Part shown: piece by piece, positions 43,630-53,542 of the stretch
Numbering within the stretch: the stretch's first letter is position 1
Layout: each line of letters begins with the position of its first letter
Assembly (NCBI GenBank): GCA_028278545.1
Contig: JANQED010000159.1
Location: 1 to 59,925 of the forward strand
Reading direction: 5' to 3'
Length of the DNA: 59,925 bases
Origin: Anaerolineales bacterium
GTDB taxonomy: Bacteria > Chloroflexota > Anaerolineae > Anaerolineales > UBA11858
Translations under genes and position numbers: made by a program
Notes under the pieces: model-generated
The model's input: only the letters and a program-made list of their open reading frames with translations
Databases searched by the model: none
Told to the model about the DNA's origin: nothing

Positions 43630-45331
43630 AATAGCAACGATTCAATATCAGGGTTTAAATGTCACCTACGCAACCGGTGTCCATGCGGTGCGCGGGGTAA
43701 GTTTTGATGTTCGCAGGGGAGAATGCTTGTCGCTGGTGGGAGAATCCGGCTGCGGCAAAACTACGATGTCGCATGCTGCCTTGGGGCTGCTGCCAGCCAA
43801 TACCCGCCTGAGCGGCTCCATCAACATCAACAATATCGACATTCTCGCAGCTTCTTCGAACGAACTGCGTCAACTACGCGGACTGGTGGCCGGGTTTGTG
43901 GTTCAGGACCCTTACGCGGCCTGTAATCCACTCGCCAGAGTGGAAGACCACGTCGCTGAAGCCTGGCATGCCCATGGCATGACCGTGCCTGACCAGGCCG
44001 TTGTCCAGGGAATCACAGAATTAGGCATCCAGGAACCGGGTACCATGATCCGTCGTTATCCGCACCAATGGAGCGGTGGTATGCTGCAACGCGCCACCAT
44101 AGCTGCTGCCTCAGCCCATAACCCGAATCTGATCATCGCTGACGAACCCACCAGCGCTTTGGATGCCGACCGCGCCGATACCACCCTCGAAGCGCTAAAA
44201 CAAACTGGGGCAGCGCTGCTCCTTGTGAGTCATGATCTCGCCGTCGTTTCCCGGCATGCCGACCGGATCGCGATTTGCTACGCTGGCAAAGTCGTCGAAA
44301 TTGGGGACAGCCAGGAAATCATCAAAGAGCGCCGGCACCCCTATACCAGCGGATTATTGAAAGCGATACCGAGTCTGCATGAAGGGCTGCCTGAGCCCAT
44401 GCCGGGGTATCCCCCCGACCTGCGTTATCAGATCGCTGGCTGTGCATTTGCTCCGCGTTGTCCGCACGCTATGAACATCTGCCTGGAAACCCCACCTAAA
44501 ATGGCAAATGGCGTCGCCTGTCATCTTTACGTAGAACACGATCATGCTAAGGAGAAAATTACCCGACAAACCAGCACCAAAGAATTGCCCAGGGTTTCTG
44601 ACAGGCCGCCCCCCGAAGTCAAAGCAAAGGTTTTGGCAGAGGCTCGTGAAGTCAGTAAAACCTACCGACAGGGAACCAGACTCACCCATGCTGTCCGTTC
44701 GGCTTCACTGCAAATCAAACAAGGCGAGATCGTAGGGATCAGCGGGCCGTCCGGTTGTGGAAAATCTACCTTGCTGCGCTTGCTTGCGACCATGGAAATC
44801 CCTGACGCCGGCGAGGTCTACCTGGATGGAGAACTTGCTACCCGGGCTGGAAGTAAAAAAATCCATTCCAACCTGGCGCGCAAAGCCTACTTAATGCCGG
44901 TCTTTCAAGATCCGATCAGCAGTCTGGATGCGCGCTGGCCGATTTGGCGTACGATTGTCGAGCCGCTCACCGCTCCACATCGCAAAAATCAGCTTAGCAA
45001 GGAACAATCTCGTCAAATTGCCTACGACCTGCTCAAGGGTGTCGGGCTGGAAAACGTGGATATCGAGGCTCGTCCTGCCGAACTTTCAGTCGGGCAGTGC
45101 CAGCGGGTGGCTATTGCCCGAGTGTTGGCCGCCAAACCGAAAATCATCATTGCCGATGAGCCGACCTCCGCTTTAGATGTCTCCGTATCCGCTTCAATTC
45201 TGCACTTATTAGTCGAATTCATCGAGCAGGAGAGGGCGATTGTTATCGTCAGCCATGACAGGCCGATGTTGAATGTGCTTTGTGATCGGGTACTTGAGAT
45301 GTACGATGGTCTGCTGGTATCTAACTCGTGA
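43622..45331 (+). CDS. fused Opp/Nik-type double ATPase
   Basis: A 569-residue fusion of the two ATPases normally encoded as oppD and oppF (or nikD and nikE). Domain 1 (~1-260): Walker A GESGCGKTT, variant signature WSGGMLQR, Walker B LIIADEPTSALD, then the C-terminal Cys-containing oligopeptide motif (AGCAFAPRCPHAM). Domain 2 (~330-565): GPSGCGKST, LSVGQCQR (Val replaces Gly) and IIIADEPTSALD. Start at ATG 43622, inside the end of the permease gene. The altered signature in domain 2 suggests asymmetric ATP sites. Confidence 0.9.
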   Translation: MNEIATIQYQGLNVTYATGVHAVRGVSFDVRRGECLSLVGESGCGKTTMSHAALGLLPANTRLSGSININNIDILAASSNELRQLRGLVAGFVVQDPYAACNPLARVEDHVAEAWHAHGMTVPDQAVVQGITELGIQEPGTMIRRYPHQWSGGMLQRATIAAASAHNPNLIIADEPTSALDADRADTTLEALKQTGAALLLVSHDLAVVSRHADRIAICYAGKVVEIGDSQEIIKERRHPYTSGLLKAIPSLHEGLPEPMPGYPPDLRYQIAGCAFAPRCPHAMNICLETPPKMANGVACHLYVEHDHAKEKITRQTSTKELPRVSDRPPPEVKAKVLAEAREVSKTYRQGTRLTHAVRSASLQIKQGEIVGISGPSGCGKSTLLRLLATMEIPDAGEVYLDGELATRAGSKKIHSNLARKAYLMPVFQDPISSLDARWPIWRTIVEPLTAPHRKNQLSKEQSRQIAYDLLKGVGLENVDIEARPAELSVGQCQRVAIARVLAAKPKIIIADEPTSALDVSVSASILHLLVEFIEQERAIVIVSHDRPMLNVLCDRVLEMYDGLLVSNS

Positions 45332-45337
45332 AAAGAG

Positions 45338-45574
45338 CCATCTTCCCCTTATTTTGGGGTTTACAACTCGGTTAGCTGTCTGGGGCTGGTAGCACCTCTG
45401 CTGGCGGGATGGATTGTGGATATCTCATCCTTTCAGGTTTTGTTTGCTTTAGCTTTATTGTTTGGGATGGCGGGTTTTATTCTTGCTCCCAAAATGCAGC
45501 TGTTTTTTAGGAAACAAATCGGGTTGATCGGACCAATTCTCCGATCACTTCCGAGCGCAATTGATCGATTTTAA
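45338..45574 (+). pseudogene. C-terminal remnant of an MFS transporter
   Basis: Right after the ATPase gene a plus-strand frame without a start codon encodes PYFGVYNSVSCLGLVAPLL, then AGWIVDISSFQVLFALALLF, the last two helices of a major facilitator protein. It enters the convergent chlD-like gene, so the homology ends about 45520. No N-terminal part is present anywhere in the window. A dead fragment. Confidence 0.7.
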
Positions 45575-47375
45575 AATACTGCGCTTTCATATGATCAGCA
45601 ATTTCTTGCGCTATGCCCAGCAGAAAAGGGCCTTTTTCTGTGTCGATCACGATGGCTGGGATGCGATGATTGCGGATCCTGGTTGCGACAGCCAGGGCAT
45701 CTTTCACCGGATCCAGGTTGTCATATGAGTTGTTCGCTTTGCCATCGGTGATCAACACCAACAGCGGCAGCATGTCGGCATCCTTCAGGCGGCGGGCTAT
45801 GATCATCTGCCAGGATAGAAACAGTCCTTTGGAAAGCGGGGTTCGTCCGCCGGTTGGCAACTGCTGCAGACGTTTCTGGGCCAGATCAATACTTCGGGTC
45901 ACCGGCAGCAGTATTTCAGCACGATCTTTGCGAAAAGTGACCATACCAACCTGATCCCTTTTCTGATAAGCATCAAATAATAGGGATAAGATGGCTTCTT
46001 TGGTGGCCACCATGCGCATTTTGGCGCCCATCGAACCGCTGGCATCCACTGCAAAGATAATTGTGGTTCCAATTCGGTTTTCGCGTTTCTTGGTGCGGAT
46101 ATCACTCTTCTGGATATTGACCGCCATCCCATTCTTCTGGCGGTTGTGCTGATGAATGGCAGCCACGCGTAAGGTGGCATCCAGGGCAATATCCTGGTTC
46201 AAATCCTTGGGCATTTCAAACCCAATATAACGCCCCCGGCTGGTGCCAGAGGCGGTTTTGCTACGCCTGCCACTGCCTTTGCGTTGGGTATGATCCAAGG
46301 GGGTCACGGTGAGGTCATGGACGGCATAAATCTCTTGCCCTTGCACGATTGGATCATCGACACTTTCTTGTGATAGCGTGTTTTCATTTTCTTTAGGTAG
46401 CGATGAATCCGCGGGCGTGGGTTCAAGTTGGATGGCTTGAGAGGGATCATTTTCTGCTGGCTGCTGATTTTCTTCCAGCGGCTCCTGTGGTTGGTGAGAC
46501 TGATCCTGTGATTGCAGAGGTTGGGGCTGGCTTTCACGGATGCGGTGCGGCAAAACGAACGGCGCTGCCTGTTTGACATTTTCTTCCGTGATTGCATCTA
46601 ATCCATTCAGGGCCGCGATGGCCAACGCGGTTTCAATCATCACAATCTCTGCCCGATGGCCGGCCGCATGGGCTGTTTTGGCGAGTTTAATGGCCAGATG
46701 GATGGCCGGTTCTGTGACCTGAACGAAAGGCAGATTTTTCCGGGCAGCTTTGATCTTTTCCGCTAATTCTTGATCTTGTTGATGATATCGATTGAAAAAG
46801 TCAACTGTATCCGCTTCAAAGGCCAGACGCTGCTTGATCACCGCTTTGCGCTGTTCGTGACTATGACTGCCCTTCATTTCCACATAGAGACCAAAACGGT
46901 CTAGGAAGTGAACCCGTAGCGGTGATTCTTCCGGGTTCATGCTGCCAACCAGCAAAAATTCGCTGGGATGCGTGTAAGATAAGCCGTCTCGCTCCACCCG
47001 GTTGACCCCACTTTGCATCACATCCAGCAACCCGTTGATAATCGTGTCCGAGAGCAGGTTTACTTCATCGACATAGAGAATATTGCCATGCGCCCGGTGA
47101 AGAAGACCCCCCTCAAAGGTTTTTCGTCCAAAACGGATGGCATCTTCCAGATCGATCATCCCGATCAGCATGTCTTCAGTGATGTTCAGAGGCAGATCAA
47201 CAACTTTGAGACCATTTAGGTTTGCGAGTGCACGCACCAACGTGGATTTGGCGCACCCTTTTTGACCACAAAGCAGCACACCGCCAATCCCGGGATTGAC
47301 CGCGCCATAGATCAAGGCTTGTTTGGCTTGTTCCTGCCCAACAATCGCACTGAATGGGAATAAGGCTCTATTCAT
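45507..47375 (-). CDS. ChlD/BchD-like chelatase subunit (AAA + VWA)
   Basis: A 622-residue chelatase D subunit. The N-terminal AAA domain (~1-290) has a P-loop variant GQKGCAKST and an intact ILYVDEVNLL; a Gln/Glu/Pro-rich linker spans ~295-350; the C-terminal VWA domain (~430-622) has the MIDAS motif DASGSMG. With the ChlI-like subunit it forms the motor that helps a BchH/CobN subunit insert a metal. It overlaps the ChlI gene by 8 bp. As the last gene of the B12-regulated operon it most likely serves the CobN homologue at 48993. Confidence 0.9.
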   Translation of the reverse strand: MNRALFPFSAIVGQEQAKQALIYGAVNPGIGGVLLCGQKGCAKSTLVRALANLNGLKVVDLPLNITEDMLIGMIDLEDAIRFGRKTFEGGLLHRAHGNILYVDEVNLLSDTIINGLLDVMQSGVNRVERDGLSYTHPSEFLLVGSMNPEESPLRVHFLDRFGLYVEMKGSHSHEQRKAVIKQRLAFEADTVDFFNRYHQQDQELAEKIKAARKNLPFVQVTEPAIHLAIKLAKTAHAAGHRAEIVMIETALAIAALNGLDAITEENVKQAAPFVLPHRIRESQPQPLQSQDQSHQPQEPLEENQQPAENDPSQAIQLEPTPADSSLPKENENTLSQESVDDPIVQGQEIYAVHDLTVTPLDHTQRKGSGRRSKTASGTSRGRYIGFEMPKDLNQDIALDATLRVAAIHQHNRQKNGMAVNIQKSDIRTKKRENRIGTTIIFAVDASGSMGAKMRMVATKEAILSLLFDAYQKRDQVGMVTFRKDRAEILLPVTRSIDLAQKRLQQLPTGGRTPLSKGLFLSWQMIIARRLKDADMLPLLVLITDGKANNSYDNLDPVKDALAVATRIRNHRIPAIVIDTEKGPFLLGIAQEIADHMKAQYFKIDQLRSEVIGELVRSTRFVS

Positions 47376-48402
47376 TGAAGACTAGTTCACGAATGCGCTG
47401 CACGTCCAGGGTAGTATCTTCAAAAGGATGTTTGCGCATCCGGTGCGGCAGCGCCAGGGTGGCCGCGCGCAAGACGTGCTCGCGGTTGACACTGGTTCCG
47501 GCTTCTAAAGCAGAAATTGTGCTGGCCGTTTTTATCAGGGTGATGTCGGCTCGATGGCCATCGACTTCGAAGGCGATACCGATGTCAACGGCAATATCAT
47601 AGATCTCTTCGGGCACCTCGATAGAAGGCAAGAGTTCTCTTGCCCTGGCAATGCTCTTTCGCAGGGTATCCTCTTCCTGGGCAAAGGCAACTGCCAGAGC
47701 ATAGGCATCCTGCTCGTAAGCCAATCTTCTCTTGATGATCTCTTTGCGCAGGCTTCTCTCCGCTTCTCCCCGCACCTGAACAACCAGCCCAAAGCGATCC
47801 AACAACTGGGGACGCAAATCACCCTCTTCGGGATTCATGGTTCCAATCAGGATAAATCGAGCTGGATGGGAATAAGAAACCCCTTCCCTTTCCACGGTGT
47901 TGACCCCCATGGCCGCAGAATCCAAGAGCACATCCACGACATGATCTTCCAACAGATTGACTTCATCGATATACAGCAAATTATTGTTGGCCTCAGCCAG
48001 AATGCCCGGCTCAAATACTTTTACCCCCTCTTTGAGCGCACGTTCAATGTCCAATGTGCCTACCACCCGGTCGTTCGTGGCGCTGACCGGCAATTCGACC
48101 ACGCGCTTTTTCCGCTGCACGGGGGATAATGTTTCCTGGCCCTCCAGGCGGGTCTTGCATTCAGGACAATAGAATTCAGGTTCATCGAAGTTGCAGTGAT
48201 ACCTGCAGTCGGCCACAGCGTTGGTTTCTTCCAGCAGTTCAACCAATCCACGCACAGCGGTAGATTTTGCCGTTCCTTTCTCGCCGCGGATCAATACGCC
48301 GCCAATGGCAGGGTTGATCACGTTCAGCAATAAAGCCAATTTCATGTCATCCTGGCCTGAAATCGCGGCAAAGGGGAAGGGTCTTCGGTTTTGTTGATCC
48401 AT
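47368..48402 (-). CDS. ChlI/BchI-like chelatase AAA subunit
   Basis: A 344-residue AAA ATPase: Walker [11 protein letters not shown], Walker [14 protein letters not shown], sensor region [18 protein letters not shown] Cys cluster, [17 protein letters not shown], is inserted after the first domain, as in many BchI-type proteins. It starts at ATG 48402. Partner of the downstream ChlD-like protein. Confidence 0.92.
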   Translation of the reverse strand: MDQQNRRPFPFAAISGQDDMKLALLLNVINPAIGGVLIRGEKGTAKSTAVRGLVELLEETNAVADCRYHCNFDEPEFYCPECKTRLEGQETLSPVQRKKRVVELPVSATNDRVVGTLDIERALKEGVKVFEPGILAEANNNLLYIDEVNLLEDHVVDVLLDSAAMGVNTVEREGVSYSHPARFILIGTMNPEEGDLRPQLLDRFGLVVQVRGEAERSLRKEIIKRRLAYEQDAYALAVAFAQEEDTLRKSIARARELLPSIEVPEEIYDIAVDIGIAFEVDGHRADITLIKTASTISALEAGTSVNREHVLRAATLALPHRMRKHPFEDTTLDVQRIRELVFNE

Positions 48403-48458
48403 GTTGATCCAAGGTTGTCGGTCGGCTGAGTTCTCAACCGACCGACCTGGATTTAGAG

Positions 48459-48950
48459 TTATTCTACGGCTTCAGCCAGAGTCATCCCGTGGACTTCTTC
48501 GAAATAAGCCACCAACTTATCAACGAGTTCCTGGGTTTCACTCTGAGCGCCTTCGAAGCGGCCGGATTCCTTGGATGATTCGGTTGAATCTTCGCCTTCC
48601 ATGTTCATAATTTGGGTTAGTTCACCGGCAGCATAGTCATACGTATAGTAGAAACCGGTGCCCATCATGGAAACATATTTATAGCGTTCACAAGTTTGCT
48701 CGGCGGGGATAAATTTGAAATATTCTACGGTTTCAGTGCCATCATTACCTGTGATCTGCATATTTACGAAATCTTCGTTCTTATCTACGGTGATGAGCAG
48801 TCCACCATCTAAGGGGCTGTTTTCGACGTCAAGGATGGTGAAGGTACCATCGCCATTGTCGGTGAAGCTGCTCAGTGCACCTTTTTGCGCGCAGGCGGGC
48901 AAGGCGAGCAATGCCAAAACGATTACGATCAAGAGCCATGATTTTTTCAT
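48459..48950 (-). CDS. unknown lipoprotein between chelatase genes
   Basis: A 163-residue predicted lipoprotein (signal peptide ending LALPAC). Mature part is acidic, with a beta-rich first half (GDGTFTILDVENSPLDGG) and a helical end; one Cys (EQTCERYK) remains in the mature part. No family recognised. AAGGAG precedes ATG 48950. It is co-transcribed with the chelatase genes, so it may present a metal or corrinoid at the cell surface; this is only positional inference. Confidence 0.65.
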   Translation of the reverse strand: MKKSWLLIVIVLALLALPACAQKGALSSFTDNGDGTFTILDVENSPLDGGLLITVDKNEDFVNMQITGNDGTETVEYFKFIPAEQTCERYKYVSMMGTGFYYTYDYAAGELTQIMNMEGEDSTESSKESGRFEGAQSETQELVDKLVAYFEEVHGMTLAEAVE

Positions 48951-48992
48951 TGTGATAATCTCCTTAGAAAATTTTATAGACTAAAATGGGTG

Positions 48993-51900
48993 TTAGACCT
49001 CGCGATTGTCGATTTTCTCCTCCACACCTCCTTCAGTCTCCAGATAAACCCTCCGCAGGGTCTCTAATTGATCTTCGGTGGCCTCCCAATAACCGCGTTG
49101 GTGATATTCCATCATCTGCTCCAGAATATCGATATAGGCATAGGGATTGTTTTCTTTCATGCGTTGCTGCATTTCGGGGTCTTCCATGAATATGGCATGC
49201 ATATCATCGTAGATCCACTCTTCAACTTCTCCGGTAGTCGCTGTCAGGCCCATGATGTTTTCGAACCTTTCTGCGATCATCTGGGCACCGTGGAATTTGT
49301 GCTCCAGCATGCCATCGATCCATTTGGGGTTGAAGAGACGCGTGCGCATGCCTCGATTGATGGCATTGGCGGCGGTATCAGTTTCGACCTGTTCTCCGGT
49401 GGTATCTGTGATGTAGATATTCACCTTTTGCCCGCGGGCCATTTCAACAGATTTCGCTAAACCGCCGAAGAATTCGAAATAATGATCGAGGTCGGTCACT
49501 TCATATTCGTGGTTACTTCTGATCTGTGAAACCAGATCAACCACTTCCAAATTGGTGGTATACAGTTCTCTGGCTTCTAAGCCGCGGTAATTGATCGAAT
49601 AAACATGTTTGATGCTGTCGATAAAGGCGTTGCCGATCTGTGATTCATCCTGCCAGTTTTTTGTTTCGATGATGCTGGTCAGATTGGTACCGTATTCCCC
49701 TTCAGCCGGCCCAAAAATCCGCGCCCACGAAAGTTCACTGGCCTTTTCATCTTCCATTCCGCTGTCAATCAGTTGCTGGTAAATGCGCCCGGTATTGGCC
49801 TTGATGCAGTTCATTTCATCCGGTTCATCCAGATTGCCAAGCTGTTCCAGAAGCTTATTCAAATCATGGATGATGTTGGGAAACATATCCCGGAAAAAGC
49901 CGCAAATATTAATGACAACATCGACGCGTTTTCGACCGAGGTCCTCCAGCGGAATGACCTCATATTTTGATTCCCAGGAATTATTGGAACTGACGGATCG
50001 AACACCCCAATAAGCCAGAATTTGCGCCACCGTTTCACCCTGCGTGCGTGAGGTCTCCAGACCCCACAGGATCACAGCCGTGGTATCGGGTGTAACCCCA
50101 TGCACTTTTTGGTAGGCTTCCAACGTATTATCGGCGATCCTGACGCCTTGCTGCATGGCTGTGGCGCTGGGAACCTGGCGGGGATCAAATTGATACAGGT
50201 TTTGCCCGGCGGGCAGCACTTCAGGACTGCGGAAGATATCGCCAGCCAGGCGCGCCGGGTTATAGTGCCCCGACAAGGCAGCCATCAGGCCCTGGGTTTC
50301 ATTGTTCCGCTGGCTGTTGGCGACCATCTCTTGGGCAAAGGCTAAGGTGGCTGCCGCCTGTTGTTCAAGCTTTTTATTATCGAAGGATGGTTTTTGCTTA
50401 CTGGCAATGAAATCATCAAATACAGCGCTGGCTTGCTCATCGACCTCTTTGATAGCCACATGCTGGTCGGTTTCGAAGAGTTGATCGTAATCGTGGCCTA
50501 AAGACGTTGCTACGATCCGGTTGAGTGCCTGGACGTCACCGTGGTCTCGGCGCACCAGGGCGCGGGCGTAGCCCTCAGCCTGGGGTTGATCATAACCAAC
50601 CCCAAAGGTGCGTAATCCCTTGGGGATCAGCGCCCGCTCCATGCGGAACAACTCGTGTTCGAGTTCATGCAAACTTTCCGGCAAATTATTTTCCGCGGCG
50701 GTGGATTGAATCGTCTTGAGAATATCGCCGCAGCGCGCCGGTGATTTCAGCCTGGCTTCGCGATATTCATCGATCATTGTTTTCAGGGAGAGATATTCCC
50801 CATATAAATCACCGGGGACGTATTCGGTTGGCTGATAGCTGATGATATTGGCGTGAGAACGCCGTTTGGCGATCATGGCCTCGGAGGGATTGCCCGCATA
50901 ATACAGATACAGGTGCGGGATGTCGGAAACAAGAATATCGGGGAAGCAATCGCCAGACATGCCGCATTCCTTGCCGCGATTGAACTCCAGGGTGCCGTGA
51001 GTGCCCACATGGATCATCGCATCCGCCCGAAATTCATCGCGCAGCCATTGATAGAATGCCAGATATTGGTGGTGTGGCAGCACCTTCTTATCGTGATAGA
51101 CTTTGTCGCTGTCCGCCTCGTATCCCCGTGAGGGCTGCAACCCGATGAATACATTGCCTGCCATCACCCCGGGGATCAGGAACTCACCACCCCGGTTCAC
51201 CATGACCTTCCCGGGGATTTCACCCCACTGCTCGACCAGTTCTCCGAAATATGGCGCCTGTTCCATTCTTCGTTGATAGGCAGATGTGGGATAAGCGATC
51301 ATTTCGCCTTCATTCAAGAAATAGCGGGCTGAATTGACGATCCCTTCGGTGGTGAACTTCTGGATCAGTTCATCCTGGGTGAGCGGTGTGACGGAATACC
51401 CCTGCTCGGCAAGGTCCAGCAGCAGTTTCTCGATGCTTTTGAACGTATCTAAGAAGGCACCCCCAAATACATTGGCTTCGCCGGGGGGATAGTTATAGCA
51501 AAGAATGGCGATTTTCTTTTCGGCGTTGGACTTCTTCCGTAGATTGAGGTACTGTCTGATGCGTGAGATAAATTTCTCAGCGCGTTCATCGATCAGGGTT
51601 AGTTCCCGGATATCCAGATCATATTCAGCGATATATTCGGGTTCGCACATTGCGCCAACCGGCAGCGCTTCGATGCTGCCATCCAGTTCTGGCAGCATCA
51701 CCGAAATGGTAAATTCAACCGCATTGACCCCTTGTTTCGATTCTTGCCACTCCGCGATCCTGCGGCGTGACATGAAAAAGGGGTGAAAATAGGGGGCATC
51801 GATATCTTCAAGGATATCTACCGCTTTTTGCGCCTCACCACCCATGGGTCCGGCTCCGAGGCGGAAGGACATGAAATTGACGATCAGGTCCACGTTTTCC

Positions 51901-52733
51901 CCGTTAACATCCTTCAAGAACTGCGCCAGGGTAGCCAAATCCTGCGGTGATGGCCTGGATAAAGCAATTGGTAAAACATTGGAAAAGACACCCAGCCTGT
52001 CGCACATGGCGGCCACGCAAGCCGATGTGTCGTTGGGGTAGGTGTGCCCGTAATACAAAACCGCAACCGTTGGTAGTTCCGGGTTTCTACCGGCAGCCTT
52101 CTGATAATCATTATAGGAACGGAAATATTCTTTTGTCTTCGGATCGCAAATGCCAATTTCTGGGATTTCTCTGGCTTGCTTGGGCTTGGGCAGGTCAGCA
52201 ACATGGCCATATTCCCGCAGCAACAGGATCAGCATGTTTCTGATGTTGTATTCGTCGGCAATGGTGAAATACTTGGTTAGTTGAGAATAATTGCCCAGGT
52301 CTTTCATTTTCCCCGGCATGACCTTGCCCATTTTCTCCGCCATGGCGCTCATTTTTTTCATGGCCTGCATGCTGGGCTTTTTCTTTTCGGCTGGTTTCTT
52401 CATCCCCATCTGCATGCTTTCCGCAGTCAAATCACCCAGCCGCAGATAATCCCGCCCGCCACCGCCATAAGGAACAATATCCGCCGGGGTTTTCTCCAGC
52501 GCGGCATAGATATCCTTGACAATGGCTTCTGGGGTGCCCATCAAATCGATCATGACCGTATCGCTATCCAGAATAAGTTGCTGCATGCGATTTCGTTTGT
52601 TATCACTCATTTGCCGGGCAGCATAGACCAGGCGCAAATCCAAAATGCCGGGATATTCTCGATCGAGATCACTTGAAACTTTGACCAGTGTTTTGAGAAC
52701 GGAAGTAGACACGGTTATAATCGTAATTTTCAT
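48993..52733 (-). CDS. cobN: CobN/BchH-type metallochelatase large subunit
   Basis: A 1246-residue CobN/BchH-family protein of usual length. Recognisable segments include the central HVGTHGTLEFNRGKECGMSG and the following HLYLYYAGNPSEAMIAKRRS, which form the tetrapyrrole/metal site region, and a C-terminal RLFNPKWIDGMLEHKFHGA. In CobNST it inserts Co2+ into hydrogenobyrinate a,c-diamide; in BchHID Mg2+ into protoporphyrin. Here it sits with btuFCD and ChlID-like genes under a cobalamin riboswitch, so cobalt is the best guess. The ATG overlaps the stop of the ATPase gene (ATGA). Confidence 0.9.
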   Translation of the reverse strand: MKITIITVSTSVLKTLVKVSSDLDREYPGILDLRLVYAARQMSDNKRNRMQQLILDSDTVMIDLMGTPEAIVKDIYAALEKTPADIVPYGGGGRDYLRLGDLTAESMQMGMKKPAEKKKPSMQAMKKMSAMAEKMGKVMPGKMKDLGNYSQLTKYFTIADEYNIRNMLILLLREYGHVADLPKPKQAREIPEIGICDPKTKEYFRSYNDYQKAAGRNPELPTVAVLYYGHTYPNDTSACVAAMCDRLGVFSNVLPIALSRPSPQDLATLAQFLKDVNGENVDLIVNFMSFRLGAGPMGGEAQKAVDILEDIDAPYFHPFFMSRRRIAEWQESKQGVNAVEFTISVMLPELDGSIEALPVGAMCEPEYIAEYDLDIRELTLIDERAEKFISRIRQYLNLRKKSNAEKKIAILCYNYPPGEANVFGGAFLDTFKSIEKLLLDLAEQGYSVTPLTQDELIQKFTTEGIVNSARYFLNEGEMIAYPTSAYQRRMEQAPYFGELVEQWGEIPGKVMVNRGGEFLIPGVMAGNVFIGLQPSRGYEADSDKVYHDKKVLPHHQYLAFYQWLRDEFRADAMIHVGTHGTLEFNRGKECGMSGDCFPDILVSDIPHLYLYYAGNPSEAMIAKRRSHANIISYQPTEYVPGDLYGEYLSLKTMIDEYREARLKSPARCGDILKTIQSTAAENNLPESLHELEHELFRMERALIPKGLRTFGVGYDQPQAEGYARALVRRDHGDVQALNRIVATSLGHDYDQLFETDQHVAIKEVDEQASAVFDDFIASKQKPSFDNKKLEQQAAATLAFAQEMVANSQRNNETQGLMAALSGHYNPARLAGDIFRSPEVLPAGQNLYQFDPRQVPSATAMQQGVRIADNTLEAYQKVHGVTPDTTAVILWGLETSRTQGETVAQILAYWGVRSVSSNNSWESKYEVIPLEDLGRKRVDVVINICGFFRDMFPNIIHDLNKLLEQLGNLDEPDEMNCIKANTGRIYQQLIDSGMEDEKASELSWARIFGPAEGEYGTNLTSIIETKNWQDESQIGNAFIDSIKHVYSINYRGLEARELYTTNLEVVDLVSQIRSNHEYEVTDLDHYFEFFGGLAKSVEMARGQKVNIYITDTTGEQVETDTAANAINRGMRTRLFNPKWIDGMLEHKFHGAQMIAERFENIMGLTATTGEVEEWIYDDMHAIFMEDPEMQQRMKENNPYAYIDILEQMMEYHQRGYWEATEDQLETLRRVYLETEGGVEEKIDNREV

Positions 52734-53539
52734 AATCGCTGATTTCCATTTTTGATGACGCTCTTGGCATAGAAGACCGGCTTTTTGGTTTCATTATCTT
52801 CGGAGATATGTGCTTTGATGCGGAAAACTTCCGACAAGTTTTTGGGTGTGAGCATATCCCACGGGTCTCCATGGGCAAAGAGGGTTCCCTGGTGAATAAT
52901 GACCAACTCATCGGAAAAGCGCGCCGCATGATTGATGTCGTGCAGCACCATCAACACCGTAATGTCATCAGTAACATTCAGGTTGGTAATCAGTTCAAGA
53001 ATCTCAAGCTGATGGGAAACATCCAAGAACGTGGTGGGTTCATCCAGAATAAGGATTTTTGGCTTTTGAGCAAGCGCCATGGCAATCCAGGCGCGCTGCT
53101 GTTCTCCGCCGGAAAGGGTGGATATTTTTCGATTTGCAAGATCATCCAATCCGGTTTTGTGGATGCATTCTTCGATAATCTCAAGGTCTTGGCGCTGATT
53201 GCCTTTCCACCATTCGCGATGGGCAAACCGCCCATAGGATACCAATTGCCGGACATCGACATCTGACCTTCCCGAACGCGTTTGGGTGAGAAAGGCCATC
53301 GAACGGGCCACGGCTTTGGAAGGCATTTTATGGATGTTTACCCCATTCAATTTCACCTGGCCGGTAGCCGGTTTCAGGTTTCGGGTGATCGTGCGCAGCA
53401 ACGTGGTTTTTCCCGATCCATTCGGGCCTATAATGGAGTAAATTTTGCGCGGTTGAACACGCAAATTGATGCCATCGAGGATGGTTTTCTCTCGGAACGT
53501 GATGCTGAGGTTTTGTACTTCTACAATGGAATCAGGCAT
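52730..53539 (-). CDS. btuD: BtuD/FecE-type importer ATPase 1
   Basis: A 269-residue ATPase with Walker A GPNGSGKTT, signature LSGGEQQR and Walker B ILILDEPTTFLD, the motif set of iron-siderophore/B12 importers. It powers the FecCD permease at 53543. Expressed with it under the riboswitch at 55697. B12 versus cobinamide or haem cannot be told from sequence, but the riboswitch favours a corrinoid. Confidence 0.88.
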   Translation of the reverse strand: MPDSIVEVQNLSITFREKTILDGINLRVQPRKIYSIIGPNGSGKTTLLRTITRNLKPATGQVKLNGVNIHKMPSKAVARSMAFLTQTRSGRSDVDVRQLVSYGRFAHREWWKGNQRQDLEIIEECIHKTGLDDLANRKISTLSGGEQQRAWIAMALAQKPKILILDEPTTFLDVSHQLEILELITNLNVTDDITVLMVLHDINHAARFSDELVIIHQGTLFAHGDPWDMLTPKNLSEVFRIKAHISEDNETKKPVFYAKSVIKNGNQRL

Positions 53540-53542
53540 AGG

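Noticed and set aside
7843..52733. A photosynthesis/bacteriochlorophyll island (PucC-like protein, BchH-, BchI- and BchD-like genes)
   Set aside because: No reaction-centre, bchM/E/L/N/B or carotenoid genes; the BchH-like protein is co-operonic with btuFCD under a cobalamin riboswitch, so a cobalt/corrinoid function fits better.
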